Shown here: positions 42,901-50,059 of the stretch, piece by piece
Numbering within the stretch: position 1 is the stretch's first letter
How the letters are laid out: every line of letters begins with the position of its first letter
Assembly: GCF_001541225.1 (NCBI RefSeq)
Contig: NZ_LMTS01000027.1
Span: 35,513-97,076 of the forward strand
From: Variovorax sp. WDL1
Lineage (GTDB): Bacteria > Pseudomonadota > Gammaproteobacteria > Burkholderiales > Burkholderiaceae_C
DNA: 61,564 bases
Reading direction: 5' to 3'
Made by a program: the position numbers and the translations under genes
Notes under the pieces: model-generated
Database searches by the model: none
The model's input: only the letters and a program-made list of their open reading frames with translations
Told to the model about the DNA's origin: nothing

Positions 42901-43123
42901 GGTCTACGTGCAGGACCGCATTCGCGAGCAGGGGGCCGAGATCTGGCGGCTGCTGGAGCAGGGCGCGATCGTCTATGTGTGCGGCGACGGCTCCCGCATG
43001 GAGCCCGACGTGCGGCGCGCGTTGTCCGACATCGCGCGCGAGCATGGGCAGGACGGCGATGCCTGGCTGGAGCGCATGATCGCCGACCGGCGCTACGTGC
43101 TTGACGTGTGGGCGGGCAACTGA
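39902..43123 (+). CDS. Self-sufficient cytochrome P450/NADPH-P450 reductase fusion (CYP102-type)
   Basis: The 1073-residue fusion carries a P450 domain (1-465), an FMN flavodoxin domain (about 495-650) and an FAD/NADPH reductase (about 690-1073), the layout of P450 BM3. Heme Cys411 is in FGNGQRACIGRQ, the oxygen-activating helix is AGHETTSG (270-277), and Phe91 matches BM3 Phe87. Reductase motifs are LRYYSISSSP, GVCSNYLA and MVGPGTGLAPFRGFLQER, with the C-terminus DVWAGN. BM3 Arg47 and Tyr51, which hold the fatty-acid carboxylate, are Met52 and Val56 here (PGMPVIVV), so substrate preference may differ. AGGAGGT lies 11 bases before the ATG. Confidence 0.95.
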   Translation: MAGKNPLHPIPHPARKPFVGNLLSIGSESPVLDMWRIAQELGPIYWLDMPGMPVIVVSSAELVDELCDEKRFDKSTKGTLRRLRALSHGLFTSDTHESTWSKPHNILLANFSQRAMQAYHPMMLDIAEQLVTKWERLNFDEEVDVVRDMTALTLDTIGLCGFGYRFNSFYREGFHPFVDAMVRTLETVQNRRGIPLEELMLKKQLAQQRKDIRYMHTMVENIIQERRESGADIATKPDLLSYMIAGVDKKTGERLDDRQIRDECIEFLIAGHETTSGLLSFAIHFLLNNPEAMARAQAEVDQVFGPDPSVKPTYAQVNRLVYVLQVLKESLRMFPTAPAVAMAAKEDTTIGGQYTIKRRNMVILHALALHRDKTVWGEDADRFNPDHFSREAERERPVNAFKPFGNGQRACIGRQFALQEAVLTLGMILQRFDLVDHTGYQLKIREALTIKPEGFRIRAVPRDPATRARGDFSASQLVQAAAPRPVAAKLQAARHGTSLLVLQGSNLGTAEDLARQLAEAGEMRGYSTQLASLDDYAERLPATGAVAIVCASYNGTAPDNAAEFHRWLDAADDSLNGVRFSVFGCGNTDWASTYQAVPRRIDERLAALGATCVHARGEGDAREDMDGSFQDWSDALWPQLAMAFYLKDADSAPLESEPLYTLEEMPPPQKNALVDALGAVGLRVLENRELQRSGDDPAQDRSTRHVELQLPEGVSYRAGDHLSVVPRNGAAQVERAMARFGFDRKAHVRLQAAPGRKAALPVDEVIAVDRLLGDYVELQDVATRKQIAQLAANTQCPFTRPRLEALSGADEASAALYRSEVLHKRKSVLDLLEEFPACQPPFALFLEMLSPLSLRYYSISSSPVVDDGRCCITVGVVAGPARSGLGKFEGVCSNYLARAEAGELVHGVVRETTAEGFRLPEDAQQPLIMVGPGTGLAPFRGFLQEREAQIAKGTAPGEALLFFGCRHPEQDFIYADELNGWAERGVVRLFTAFSRASERKVYVQDRIREQGAEIWRLLEQGAIVYVCGDGSRMEPDVRRALSDIAREHGQDGDAWLERMIADRRYVLDVWAGN

Positions 43124-43138
43124 GCCCCGCGCGGGATT

Positions 43139-43522
43139 TCAGGCGCGCTTGCGCGCCGTGACCTCGATCTCGATCTTCATCCGGGGGTCGGCCAGCCCCG
43201 CCGAGATCATCATCGCCGCCGGCCTCGACTCGCCGAAGTACTTGCGCAGCACGGGCCAGCAGGCGGGAAAGTCGTCCGCCTTGGGCAGCACGTAGGTGAC
43301 GCGCACCACATCCGCGAAGGAGGCGCCGGCTTCGGCCAGCGCCGCGCCGATGTTGCGAAGGCATTGCTCGGCCTGCTCCACGACGCCATCGCGAATGGTC
43401 ATGGTCGCGTAGTCGAAGCCGGTGGTGCCGGAGACGAACACCCACTCGCCGTCCACCACGGCGCGGGAATAACCGATCTCCTGCTCGAAGGTCGAGCCGG
43501 AGCTGATGAGTCTGCGTGTCAT
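43139..43522 (-). CDS. RidA-family (YjgF/UK114) protein
   Basis: RidA proteins hydrolyse reactive imines and enamines released by PLP enzymes and FAD amine oxidases. The 127-residue product has the family layout: TFEQEIGYSRAVVDGEWVFV, SGTTGFDYATM, a middle VRVTYVLPKADDFPACWPVL and the C-terminal PAAMMISAGLADPRMKIEIE with the Arg and Glu of the active site. It lacks a signal peptide. It converges on the P450 gene. The dehydrogenases and aminotransferases elsewhere in the window are possible sources of imines, but no operon link exists. Confidence 0.88.
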   Translation of the reverse strand: MTRRLISSGSTFEQEIGYSRAVVDGEWVFVSGTTGFDYATMTIRDGVVEQAEQCLRNIGAALAEAGASFADVVRVTYVLPKADDFPACWPVLRKYFGESRPAAMMISAGLADPRMKIEIEVTARKRA

Positions 43523-43681
43523 GGGCTGGCTTGCGAAGTCGAAGGGAATGCGATTTTCGCCCTGGCCGCAGCGCAGCCTCACGCTTTTCTTCGGCTTCAA
43601 GGGCTTGCAGGTCTGTACTCACGCTGAGACGACGTAGCTTGCCACATGAATGTGGCCCTCACCCGGCATCGGGTTCCGATC

Positions 43682-43957
43682 TCACTTCTTCGACTTGCGC
43701 TGGCTGTCGAACTTTCTCCAGTACTGGAACTCGTCCTCATGGATCTCGATGTCGATTTCCGAGATCCGCGCATGAAGGCGCTCCTGAACATCGGCGACAG
43801 CCTGGTTGTAGATCAACGGCCCGATCTCCTCGACGAAGAAGCCCAGGAGCGCGCCGGCGGCGATGTTCCCGATGCGTTCTTCCATGTTCTCCTGGAAATA
43901 GCGCTCGATCGACTTGATGGCTTCCGATCGGGCTTCCTTGTTCAGTTCGATGGGCAT
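43682..43957 (-). CDS. DUF2164 family small protein
   Basis: The 91-residue charged protein, starting MPIELNKEARSEAIKSIERY, matches the DUF2164 family: a first helix pair (SIERYFQENMEERIGNIAAG), a central LLGFFVEEIGPLIYNQAVAD and a C-terminal RISEIDIEIHEDEFQYW. It has a Lys-rich tail (QRKSKK). It is predicted cytoplasmic, with no known function. The 159 bases between its stop (43682) and the RidA start hold no gene that I could support. Confidence 0.78.
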   Translation of the reverse strand: MPIELNKEARSEAIKSIERYFQENMEERIGNIAAGALLGFFVEEIGPLIYNQAVADVQERLHARISEIDIEIHEDEFQYWRKFDSQRKSKK

Positions 43958-44005
43958 GGTCGTGGAGTGTGTGTCCCGGCGTTCGGCGGATGGATCAGCG
44001 CGAGC

Positions 44006-44779
44006 CTACTCCGCCCGCCCCGGGTCCGGATACACCAGCGGCCCCCACAGCCTGCGGTCGAAAGGCTTCCACTGCCCCTCGGCCTGCGCCAGCCGGTCGG
44101 CCAGCGCATAGAGCACGGCCGGGTGTGCGCCAAGGCCCAGGTGGCTTGCGATCACCTCGATGTTCTCGGATTGCGGCCCCGCCTCCTCCAAGCTGCAGCG
44201 CCAGGCGACCACGCCGTCGCTGCGGCTGAAGATGGAGGTGGTGGGCACCGGTGGCGTGGGGCGCACGTGCTTCATGCGGCGCGGGTCCTCCGCGCTCTGG
44301 CCGCTCACGCCTTCGTAGACTCGCCACGCGTTGGTGGCGCGCGCGCTGCCGGTGAAGGGGCTGCCCAGCGTGACCACGCTGCGCACCCATTGCGGACGGC
44401 GCGCGGCAAGCAGGCGCGCATAGACGCCGCCCAGGCTCCAGCCCACCAGGCTCACCTTCCGACCGCTTTCGGCGTGCAGGGCCTCGAGCTTGGCGGTCAT
44501 GCCGTCCTCGATACCCTCGCGCGGGCCGAGGTTGCGCCCCAGGCCCCAGCCGTGGGCGTCGTAGCCGCGGCCTTCGAGATAGCGCCGCAGCAGCTTGGTC
44601 GACATGTCGCTGGCCACCAGGCCCGGCAGCACCAGCACGGGATGGCCGTCGCCGCGCGGCGTGAGTTGCAGGAGCGGCCACAGGGCCAGGGCGGCGCCGG
44701 CCTCCCAGAGGGCGCGTCCTTCGGCCAGCAGCAGCAGGCGCGAAGGGGGTTTGATCGGATCACCGGCGGCAGCCATCAT
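44006..44779 (-). CDS. Alpha/beta-hydrolase (lipase/esterase-like)
   Basis: The 257-residue protein has the alpha/beta-hydrolase core: GHPVLVLPGLVASDM near residues 45-60, the nucleophile elbow VGWSLGGVYARLL (GWSLG with Ser near residue 113) and a C-terminal HLGLGAHPAVLYALADR with the catalytic His candidate. Family members are esterases, lipases or depolymerases. It is near a TetR gene and two granule-associated proteins, so a role with storage polyester or lipids is possible but unproven. GGAGAG lies just before the ATG pair at 44779. Confidence 0.83.
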   Translation of the reverse strand: MMAAAGDPIKPPSRLLLLAEGRALWEAGAALALWPLLQLTPRGDGHPVLVLPGLVASDMSTKLLRRYLEGRGYDAHGWGLGRNLGPREGIEDGMTAKLEALHAESGRKVSLVGWSLGGVYARLLAARRPQWVRSVVTLGSPFTGSARATNAWRVYEGVSGQSAEDPRRMKHVRPTPPVPTTSIFSRSDGVVAWRCSLEEAGPQSENIEVIASHLGLGAHPAVLYALADRLAQAEGQWKPFDRRLWGPLVYPDPGRAE

Positions 44780-44847
44780 GAATCTCTCCTTCGTTCTGAG
44801 TCCCCACGCGCATGCGCACGGCTCCCGTGTGTGCGGGACTGTGCCGG

Positions 44848-45480
44848 TTATCCGAGGTATTTGCCGCGCAGGTAATCGAGGTAAGCCCTCGATTCGCGGG
44901 AAACATACGGGGAAACGAGCGTCAGCGTGTAGAAGGCCGCAAGCCCCGGGTCGGCCTGCTGCAACGCGTCTCGCCCCGGCACCAGCCGCTCGAAGGAGAG
45001 CCAGCAGGTGGTGGTGAAGACCATCTGCAGGGCCAGCATCTGGGCCTCCTCGGCCGTCGCCTCGATGACGCCCGCGGCCACGAGCGTCTCGCACAGCGAT
45101 TGCGCGGCCAGCAGGTTCTGCGCGGTCAGGGCCTGCGCCCGCTGGCCCAGCGCCGGGTACTCGCCGGCCAGGAAGGCCATGTCGCGGTAGACGAAGCGGT
45201 AGGCATCGATGGCCTCGAAGCGCAGGTGCAGCGCGAGCCACAGGTCGTCGATCGCGCGAACCGAATTCGAGGAGGCGTTGAGGAGCTCCAGCCGTTCCTC
45301 GAAGCGCCGGAACAGGCGATCGACGATCAGCTGCTTGGCCTTGAAGTGGTAGTGCAGGTTGCCGGGGCTCATCTCCAGCTCGGCCGCGATGCGGTGCGTG
45401 GACACGGCGGGAAGCCCCTGCGCGTTGAACAGCGCCAGGCTGGTCTGCAGGATGCGTTCGCGCGTGTTGATGCTGGCCAC
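44848..45480 (-). CDS. TetR-family transcriptional regulator
   Basis: The 210-residue regulator has an N-terminal TetR helix-turn-helix (RERILQTSLALFNAQGLPAV, STHRIAAELEMSPGNLHYHF) and a helical effector domain. The motif MSPGNLHYHFKAK is seen in several regulators of fatty-acid or PHA metabolism, such as PhaD-like proteins. The gene lies between the alpha/beta-hydrolase and the phasin-like genes, all on the minus strand, so it may tune polymer or lipid turnover. The effector is unknown. Confidence 0.82.
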   Translation of the reverse strand: MASINTRERILQTSLALFNAQGLPAVSTHRIAAELEMSPGNLHYHFKAKQLIVDRLFRRFEERLELLNASSNSVRAIDDLWLALHLRFEAIDAYRFVYRDMAFLAGEYPALGQRAQALTAQNLLAAQSLCETLVAAGVIEATAEEAQMLALQMVFTTTCWLSFERLVPGRDALQQADPGLAAFYTLTLVSPYVSRESRAYLDYLRGKYLG

Positions 45481-45506
45481 GAGGCTCTGCGTTCGACCAG
45501 TGGAAC

Positions 45507-45998
45507 TCAGCGCTTGCGCCGTCCCGATTCGATGCGCTCCAGGTGCTCGAGCAGGCGCTTCATCTGCTCGCGCAGTTCCTGGATCTCCTGGGCCGTCGGC
45601 ATGCCCAGGCGCTGCAGCGCGGTGGCCACGCGCTGGTCGAACACGTCCTCGAACTTGCGGATGCCGAAGCTCTCGAGCGCGAAGCCGCGCGGCGCCGCAT
45701 CGCCCTTGGGCTGGCCGATGCCGAGCAGGCTCTCGATGACGTTAGTCTGGCGCTTGACGACGTCGTCGCGCACGTTGCCCAAGGCCTTGAGGCCGGCGCG
45801 CAGCAGCCCTTGTGCGCCAGCCTTCCTGCCGTCTTGCGCCGGCCTCTTGGCGGGCGCCCGCTTCTTCGCCAGCACGGCCTTCTTGCGCGGCGCCGCCGTC
45901 TTCTTGGCAGGAGCCGTCTTCTTGGCAGGAGCCGTCTTCTTGCCGGCCGCAGCCGCTTTCTTCTTCACGCTGACAGTTTCATCGCGGCGAGGCGCCAT
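45507..45998 (-). CDS. PhaF/PhaI-like phasin-domain protein with Lys/Ala-rich N-terminus
   Basis: The 163-residue protein pairs a histone-H1-like Lys/Ala/Pro-rich N-terminal third (KKTAPAKKTAPAKKTAAPRK) with a phasin-like C-terminal half (VVKRQTNVIESLLGIG; KFEDVFDQRVATALQRLGMP; EIQELREQMKRLLEHLERIE). Granule proteins such as PhaF have the same two functions, polymer binding and DNA binding, but in the reverse order. It is probably co-transcribed with the downstream TetR and with the upstream phasin-like gene. The protein is basic overall. Confidence 0.7.
   Translation of the reverse strand: MAPRRDETVSVKKKAAAAGKKTAPAKKTAPAKKTAAPRKKAVLAKKRAPAKRPAQDGRKAGAQGLLRAGLKALGNVRDDVVKRQTNVIESLLGIGQPKGDAAPRGFALESFGIRKFEDVFDQRVATALQRLGMPTAQEIQELREQMKRLLEHLERIESGRRKR
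45901..45936 (-). repeat. Perfect 18-base tandem duplication in the phasin Lys/Ala-rich region
   Basis: The unit TTCTTGGCAGGAGCCGTC occurs twice in a row (45901-45918, 45919-45936). It encodes two copies of a six-residue KKTAPA-type repeat in the basic N-terminal segment of the phasin-like protein. Slippage could alter the repeat number. Confidence 0.85.
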
Positions 45999-46054
45999 GC
46001 GTTGCTCCAGGACAGGTCGATCGGAAAGGCGGCCGGCCGGCCATGTGCCGGCGC

Positions 46055-46606
46055 TCAGGCAGCCTTGCGCGCGGCGCGCGCAGGGCGACGCACGGCGGTG
46101 CGGGCCTTGGCCTTCACAGTCTTGACCGCCGCTGCTTCGCCGGAGGTACCCGCCACCCGGCTTTCGATCTGCTTGGCGCCGGCGGCGATGCGGTCCGCAA
46201 TCTGCACCGAGACGGCGGCAACCGGCTGGTGCAGGTTGCCCAGGGCCTGCAGCACCGAGTTGCCGAGCGGCGATTCGATGCGGCCGGCGGCGTTGGCGAC
46301 CGACTCGATGCCGCCGGTGGTGGTTCCGGCGATGCGGTCCATCACGGCCACGACCCGTCCAGTGTCGACGTCGAGGCGGTTGGCCAGGAAGCCGTTGACC
46401 TTCTCCTGCGCGCCGACGAGGCGGGCCTTGAGCGTTTCGCTCACCAGCGGCAGCTGCCGGGCATCGAGGAATCCGCTGGTGCGCGAGGCAGCACCGTTCA
46501 GCAGGCGATGGACGCCGGCGCGGTAGGCGCCGACCAGGGTCTTGCCGGCATCGTTGTACTGGCCGATGACGTGGACGGCGGCGGTGGAGATGTTCTGCGT
46601 GGACAT
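46055..46606 (-). CDS. Phasin-like/hypothetical protein with basic tail
   Basis: The 183-residue protein is mostly helical and hydrophilic (AAVHVIGQYNDAGKTLVGAY; GGIESVANAAGRIESPLGNS) and ends in a basic Lys/Arg/Ala tail (AVKTVKAKARTAVRRPARAA). No named domain is recognised. The composition and the neighbouring phasin gene suggest a granule-associated or DNA-binding role. The ATG at 46606 has AAGGAA upstream. It is encoded just upstream of the PhaF/PhaI-like gene on the same strand. Function not established. Confidence 0.65.
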   Translation of the reverse strand: MSTQNISTAAVHVIGQYNDAGKTLVGAYRAGVHRLLNGAASRTSGFLDARQLPLVSETLKARLVGAQEKVNGFLANRLDVDTGRVVAVMDRIAGTTTGGIESVANAAGRIESPLGNSVLQALGNLHQPVAAVSVQIADRIAAGAKQIESRVAGTSGEAAAVKTVKAKARTAVRRPARAARKAA

Positions 46607-46764
46607 GATGATTCCTTGAAGCTGGATGGGGACACACGACAGCGGGGACCGACCCCGCCATCGCACGCGCCATGGTTCCGACGCGATGGCCTCATCTTCT
46701 TCGCAAAGCCCTAGGCCTGAAAAACTAGAAGCGTCGGATAGTTAGGCCAACTGCCCCAACTTCC

Positions 46765-47826
46765 TCAAGATTTGACGAGCAGGCCGGCCGGCCCGGCCTC
46801 CATGCGCCCGATCACGCGGGCGGCCTCGAAGCCCTGTTCGTGGAACAGCGCCAGCACCTGCGGCACGCTGTCAGGCGCGCAGCTCACCAGCAGCCCGCCC
46901 GAGGTCTGCGGGTCGCTCAGCAGGTCCTGCGCCACCGGCGGAAGCGCGTCATCGAGCCGCACCTCGGCGCCATAACCGGCCCAATTGCGGCCCGAGGCGC
47001 CGGTGACGAAGCCCTCGGCCGCCATCTCGGCGACACGGGGCAGCAGCGGCACCTGCGGCCAGTCGATCACCGCCTGCAGCCCCGCGCCGCGCGCCATCTC
47101 CAGCGTGTGGCCGGCCAGGCCGAAGCCCGTCACATCGGTCAGCGCATGCACGCCCTCGAGCGCGGCCAACGCGATGCCGGGTTTGTTGAGACGCGTGGTG
47201 TTGGCGACCAGCTGCGCATAGCCTTCGGCGTCCAGCTTCTCCTTCTTGAGCGCGGCCGACAGCACGCCCACGCCCAGCGGCTTGCCGAGCACCAGCACGT
47301 CGCCGGCCCTCGCATCGGCATTGCGCTTGAGACGTTTCGGGTGCACCAGACCCATGACCACCAGACCGTAGATTGGCTCGACCGAGTCGATGGTGTGGCC
47401 GCCCGCGATCGGGATCCCGGCTTCGCGGCACACCGCCTGGCCGCCGCGTACCACCGCGCCGATCACCTCGAGCGGCAACTGGTTGACCGGCATCGCGACC
47501 AGCGCCAGGGCCATGATGGGCGTGCCGCCCATGGCGTAGACATCGCTGATGGCATTGGTGGCGGCGATGCGGCCGAAGTCGAAGGGGTCGTCGACGATCG
47601 GCATGAAGAAGTCGGTGGTGGCGATGAGCGCCTGCTCCTCGTTGAGCTGGTAGACCGCGGCGTCGTCGGCGGTCTCGATGCCCACCAGCAGCTCGGGGGG
47701 GATGATGCCGCTGCCGCTGTTTCGCAGGATCTCCGACAGCACGCCCGGCGCGATCTTGCAGCCGCAGCCGCCGCCGTGGGAGAAGCTGGTGAGACGGATG
47801 GCCGGGGCGGTGATTCGATCGTTCAT
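46765..47826 (-). CDS. selD/senC: Selenophosphate synthetase (SenC/SelD)
   Basis: The enzyme makes selenophosphate from selenide and ATP. The 353-residue sequence has the SelD N-terminal motif FSHGGGCGCKIAP with Cys21 and Lys24, equal to E. coli Cys17 and Lys20. The ATP-binding region follows (ATTDFFMPIVDDPFDFGRIA; TNAISDVYAMGGTPIMAL), with AGHTLEMARGAGL further on. The active-site position is Cys, not Sec. It follows senB by 26 bases on the same strand. In described sen clusters this protein (SenC) supplies SenB. The same enzyme could also serve tRNA selenation, and no selA/selB genes are in the window. Confidence 0.92.
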   Translation of the reverse strand: MNDRITAPAIRLTSFSHGGGCGCKIAPGVLSEILRNSGSGIIPPELLVGIETADDAAVYQLNEEQALIATTDFFMPIVDDPFDFGRIAATNAISDVYAMGGTPIMALALVAMPVNQLPLEVIGAVVRGGQAVCREAGIPIAGGHTIDSVEPIYGLVVMGLVHPKRLKRNADARAGDVLVLGKPLGVGVLSAALKKEKLDAEGYAQLVANTTRLNKPGIALAALEGVHALTDVTGFGLAGHTLEMARGAGLQAVIDWPQVPLLPRVAEMAAEGFVTGASGRNWAGYGAEVRLDDALPPVAQDLLSDPQTSGGLLVSCAPDSVPQVLALFHEQGFEAARVIGRMEAGPAGLLVKS

Positions 47827-47852
47827 GGTGTCTCACTTTCGAGGTTGGCCGA

Positions 47853-48815
47853 TTATGGTGGCGCGAGCAGATCGCGCAGCAGGCGCCGCACGCATTCACG
47901 TTCGGCCTCCGGGGTGAAAAGCGGCTCGCGCAGTGCGCACTGCGCCGCCAGCCTGGTCGCAAAGGCGGGCTCGGCCGCGAAACGCTGCATCAGCACCGCC
48001 AGCGCCGCGGCGTCGCCGACGGGAAAGTAGCCTTCGTAGTCCGCGCCCAGCAGCCCCAGGTTGCCGCCGATGCGGCTGGCCAGCACCGGCACGTCCGAGC
48101 GCACGGCCTCGATCACCGCCTGCGCGCCGCCTTCCATCCGGCTCATGTGCACCAGCGCGCGGGCACGCGCAATCCAGCGCCGCGCGGCCTCGCGCGGCAG
48201 GCCGCCGAGCCAGCGGTAGTGCGGGCATTCGGCCATGGTGCGGCGCGCCGCCTCGCCCAACTCGGGCGCCAGCGCCTCGCCGATATGCACGATGCGGATC
48301 GGCGTGTCGGCGGGCAGGCGGCGCGCCGCAGCCATCAGGGTGAGCGGATCCTTCTCCTCGCGCAGGTGGCCGACGGCGACCAGGTCCACGCTTCGCGATG
48401 CGGCGCGGCGGCGCAGGCGGCTCGCCGACTGGAGGATGACCCGGCTCTTCGCACGCTCGGCCGCACCGAGGCGATCGAGGGCATCTGGCTGCAGCACCAC
48501 CAGTTGGCTGGCACACTGGAGCGAATGCCGAGCAGTCTCGTTCTCTTCGATGTCGCGGTACACGTCGGTGCCGGTCAGGACCAGCGCGATCGGGCAGGCC
48601 GGCCGCGCCGCGCTCAGCTGCGCAATCGCCTCGGCGGAGCGGCGGGCATGCAGGGCGATCATCGCGTCGCAGGCCGCGCCGTCCCAGCCGCGCGCAATCT
48701 GGACCTCGGCCACGCCCGAGAGAAACCGGCCCCAGCGCGAAGCGGTGCGCCAGTTGCCGTTGTTCGCATCCGCCAGCGCGGGCGAGACGATCAGGACCCG
48801 CGGCTTCTTGTTCAT
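47853..48815 (-). CDS. senB: Selenosugar synthase SenB (GT4-like glycosyltransferase)
   Basis: The 320-residue protein belongs to the glycosyltransferase-like family (TIGR04348 type) found in selenoneine clusters. It has a GT-B layout, starting KKPRVLIVSPALADANNGNW, with the C-terminal donor-binding pattern MEGGAQAVIEAVRSDVPVLA (E-x7-E) and LASRIGGNLGLLG. SenB forms a C-Se bond between selenophosphate and a UDP-sugar to give a selenosugar. The neighbours are decisive: SenC/SelD directly downstream and SenA divergent. Only 28 bases separate the senB and senA start codons. Confidence 0.87.
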   Translation of the reverse strand: MNKKPRVLIVSPALADANNGNWRTASRWGRFLSGVAEVQIARGWDGAACDAMIALHARRSAEAIAQLSAARPACPIALVLTGTDVYRDIEENETARHSLQCASQLVVLQPDALDRLGAAERAKSRVILQSASRLRRRAASRSVDLVAVGHLREEKDPLTLMAAARRLPADTPIRIVHIGEALAPELGEAARRTMAECPHYRWLGGLPREAARRWIARARALVHMSRMEGGAQAVIEAVRSDVPVLASRIGGNLGLLGADYEGYFPVGDAAALAVLMQRFAAEPAFATRLAAQCALREPLFTPEAERECVRRLLRDLLAPP

Positions 48816-48843
48816 CGGCCCATTCTGGCAGGGCAGCATCGGC

Positions 48844-50025
48844 ATGGCTGAGGCGCGCACGCTCGCCGGCGAAGCGCTCGCAGCCGCGCTGCGCGACTGC
48901 CGTGCCCGCACGCGGGCCTGGACCTTCGACCTGAGCGACGCGCAATGGCGGGTGCCGCGCCAGGCCGGCGTGAACCTCGTCGCCTGGGAGCTGTCGCACC
49001 TCGCCTGGTTCGGCGAGTTCTGGGTGCTGCGCGGCCCGCACGCTGTCGACGCGCATGGCCGTGTGCAGGCCAGCGCGCCGGCACGGATCGCCGGCCCCGA
49101 CGCGCTGTTCGACTCGTCCCGGCTGGCCCACATCGCGCGCTGGTCCGTGGCTCTTCCGGCGCGCGATGAGATCGACGCACGGCTCGACGCCCAGCTCGAT
49201 GCCTGCCTGGCCGCGCTCGCACAATGCGAGGACAGCAACGAAGCCCTGTATTTCCATCGCCTGACGCTGTTCCACGAGGATATGCACGACGAGGCCTTCG
49301 CCTGGCTGCGCGCAACGCTCGGCTACCCCGCGCCCGACGGGCTGGCTGCGCTGCCGCGGCTTGCCGTGGCGCCCGCCATCGGCGTGCCCGCCGCGCAGGC
49401 CCGCATCGGCTGGCCGGCGGCGCGCGGCGGCTTCACCTTCGACAACGAGGTCGGCGAACACCCAGTCGGCCTGGCCGGCTACGAGATCGACGCCACGCAG
49501 GTCTCGGCAGGCCACTACCTGCGCTTCGTGGAGTCCGGCGGCTATGACAATGCGACCTTCTGGCCGGGCGAAGCCGGACGGTGGCGCGCGACGCAGCCAC
49601 GCGATCACCCCGCGCGCTGGCGCCGCGTGGCGCAGCAATGGGAGGCGCGCTGGTTCGACCGTTGGCTGCCCCTCGACCCCGAGCAGCCCATGATCCATCT
49701 CAGCGCCTGGGAAGCCGAAGCCTATGCGCGCTGGGCCGGTCGCCGCCTGCCCACGGCCGCCGAATGGGAGCATGCGGCCGCCACGCAGCCCGCCTTCGCC
49801 TGGGGCCGCAGCGTGTGGGAATGGACCGCCAGCACCTTCACGCCCTACCCCGGCTTCGCGCCGGGCCCGTATCGCGACTACTCGGCTCCCTGGTTCGGCG
49901 ACCACCGGGAACTGCGTGGCGGCGCCTTCGCCACGCACGCGCGGCTGCACGGCCTGCACTATCGCAACTTCTTCCAGCCCGGCCGCAACGATGTGTTCGC
50001 CGGCTTCAGGACCGCGGCTCCTTAA
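48844..50025 (+). CDS. senA: Selenoneine synthase SenA (EgtB-like, DinB plus FGE-sulfatase domains)
   Basis: SenA is an iron enzyme related to ergothioneine synthase EgtB. It joins the selenosugar to trimethylhistidine (hercynine) and leads to selenoneine. The 393-residue protein has an N-terminal DinB-like domain whose iron ligands can be assigned: His52 in LSHLAWFGEFW and the pair His144 and His148 in FHEDMHDE. The C-terminal FGE-sulfatase-like domain contains DATQVSAGHYLRFVESGGY, the W-x-H-type region and RELRGGAFATHARLHGLHYR. It is divergent from senB; the transporter genes follow on the same strand. Confidence 0.9.
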   Translation: MAEARTLAGEALAAALRDCRARTRAWTFDLSDAQWRVPRQAGVNLVAWELSHLAWFGEFWVLRGPHAVDAHGRVQASAPARIAGPDALFDSSRLAHIARWSVALPARDEIDARLDAQLDACLAALAQCEDSNEALYFHRLTLFHEDMHDEAFAWLRATLGYPAPDGLAALPRLAVAPAIGVPAAQARIGWPAARGGFTFDNEVGEHPVGLAGYEIDATQVSAGHYLRFVESGGYDNATFWPGEAGRWRATQPRDHPARWRRVAQQWEARWFDRWLPLDPEQPMIHLSAWEAEAYARWAGRRLPTAAEWEHAAATQPAFAWGRSVWEWTASTFTPYPGFAPGPYRDYSAPWFGDHRELRGGAFATHARLHGLHYRNFFQPGRNDVFAGFRTAAP

Positions 50026-50059
50026 ACTGCGGATCTCTTCCCCTCGGCAACCCCCCATC

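Noticed and set aside
38594..43045. A 1483-codon open frame on the minus strand opposite the receptor and P450
   Set aside because: The plus-strand frames have clear domain motifs along their whole length. The antisense frame has none and is a GC-bias artefact.
43126..43135. CCCGCGCGGG palindrome after the P450 gene as a terminator
   Set aside because: The 10-base palindrome has no loop, so the hairpin would need to open several pairs, and only a short ATTT follows. Not convincing without expression data.
46765..47826. SelD as evidence for selenocysteine-containing proteins here
   Set aside because: No selA, selB, selC tRNA or in-frame UGA enzyme was recognised in the window, and the sen context explains the gene.
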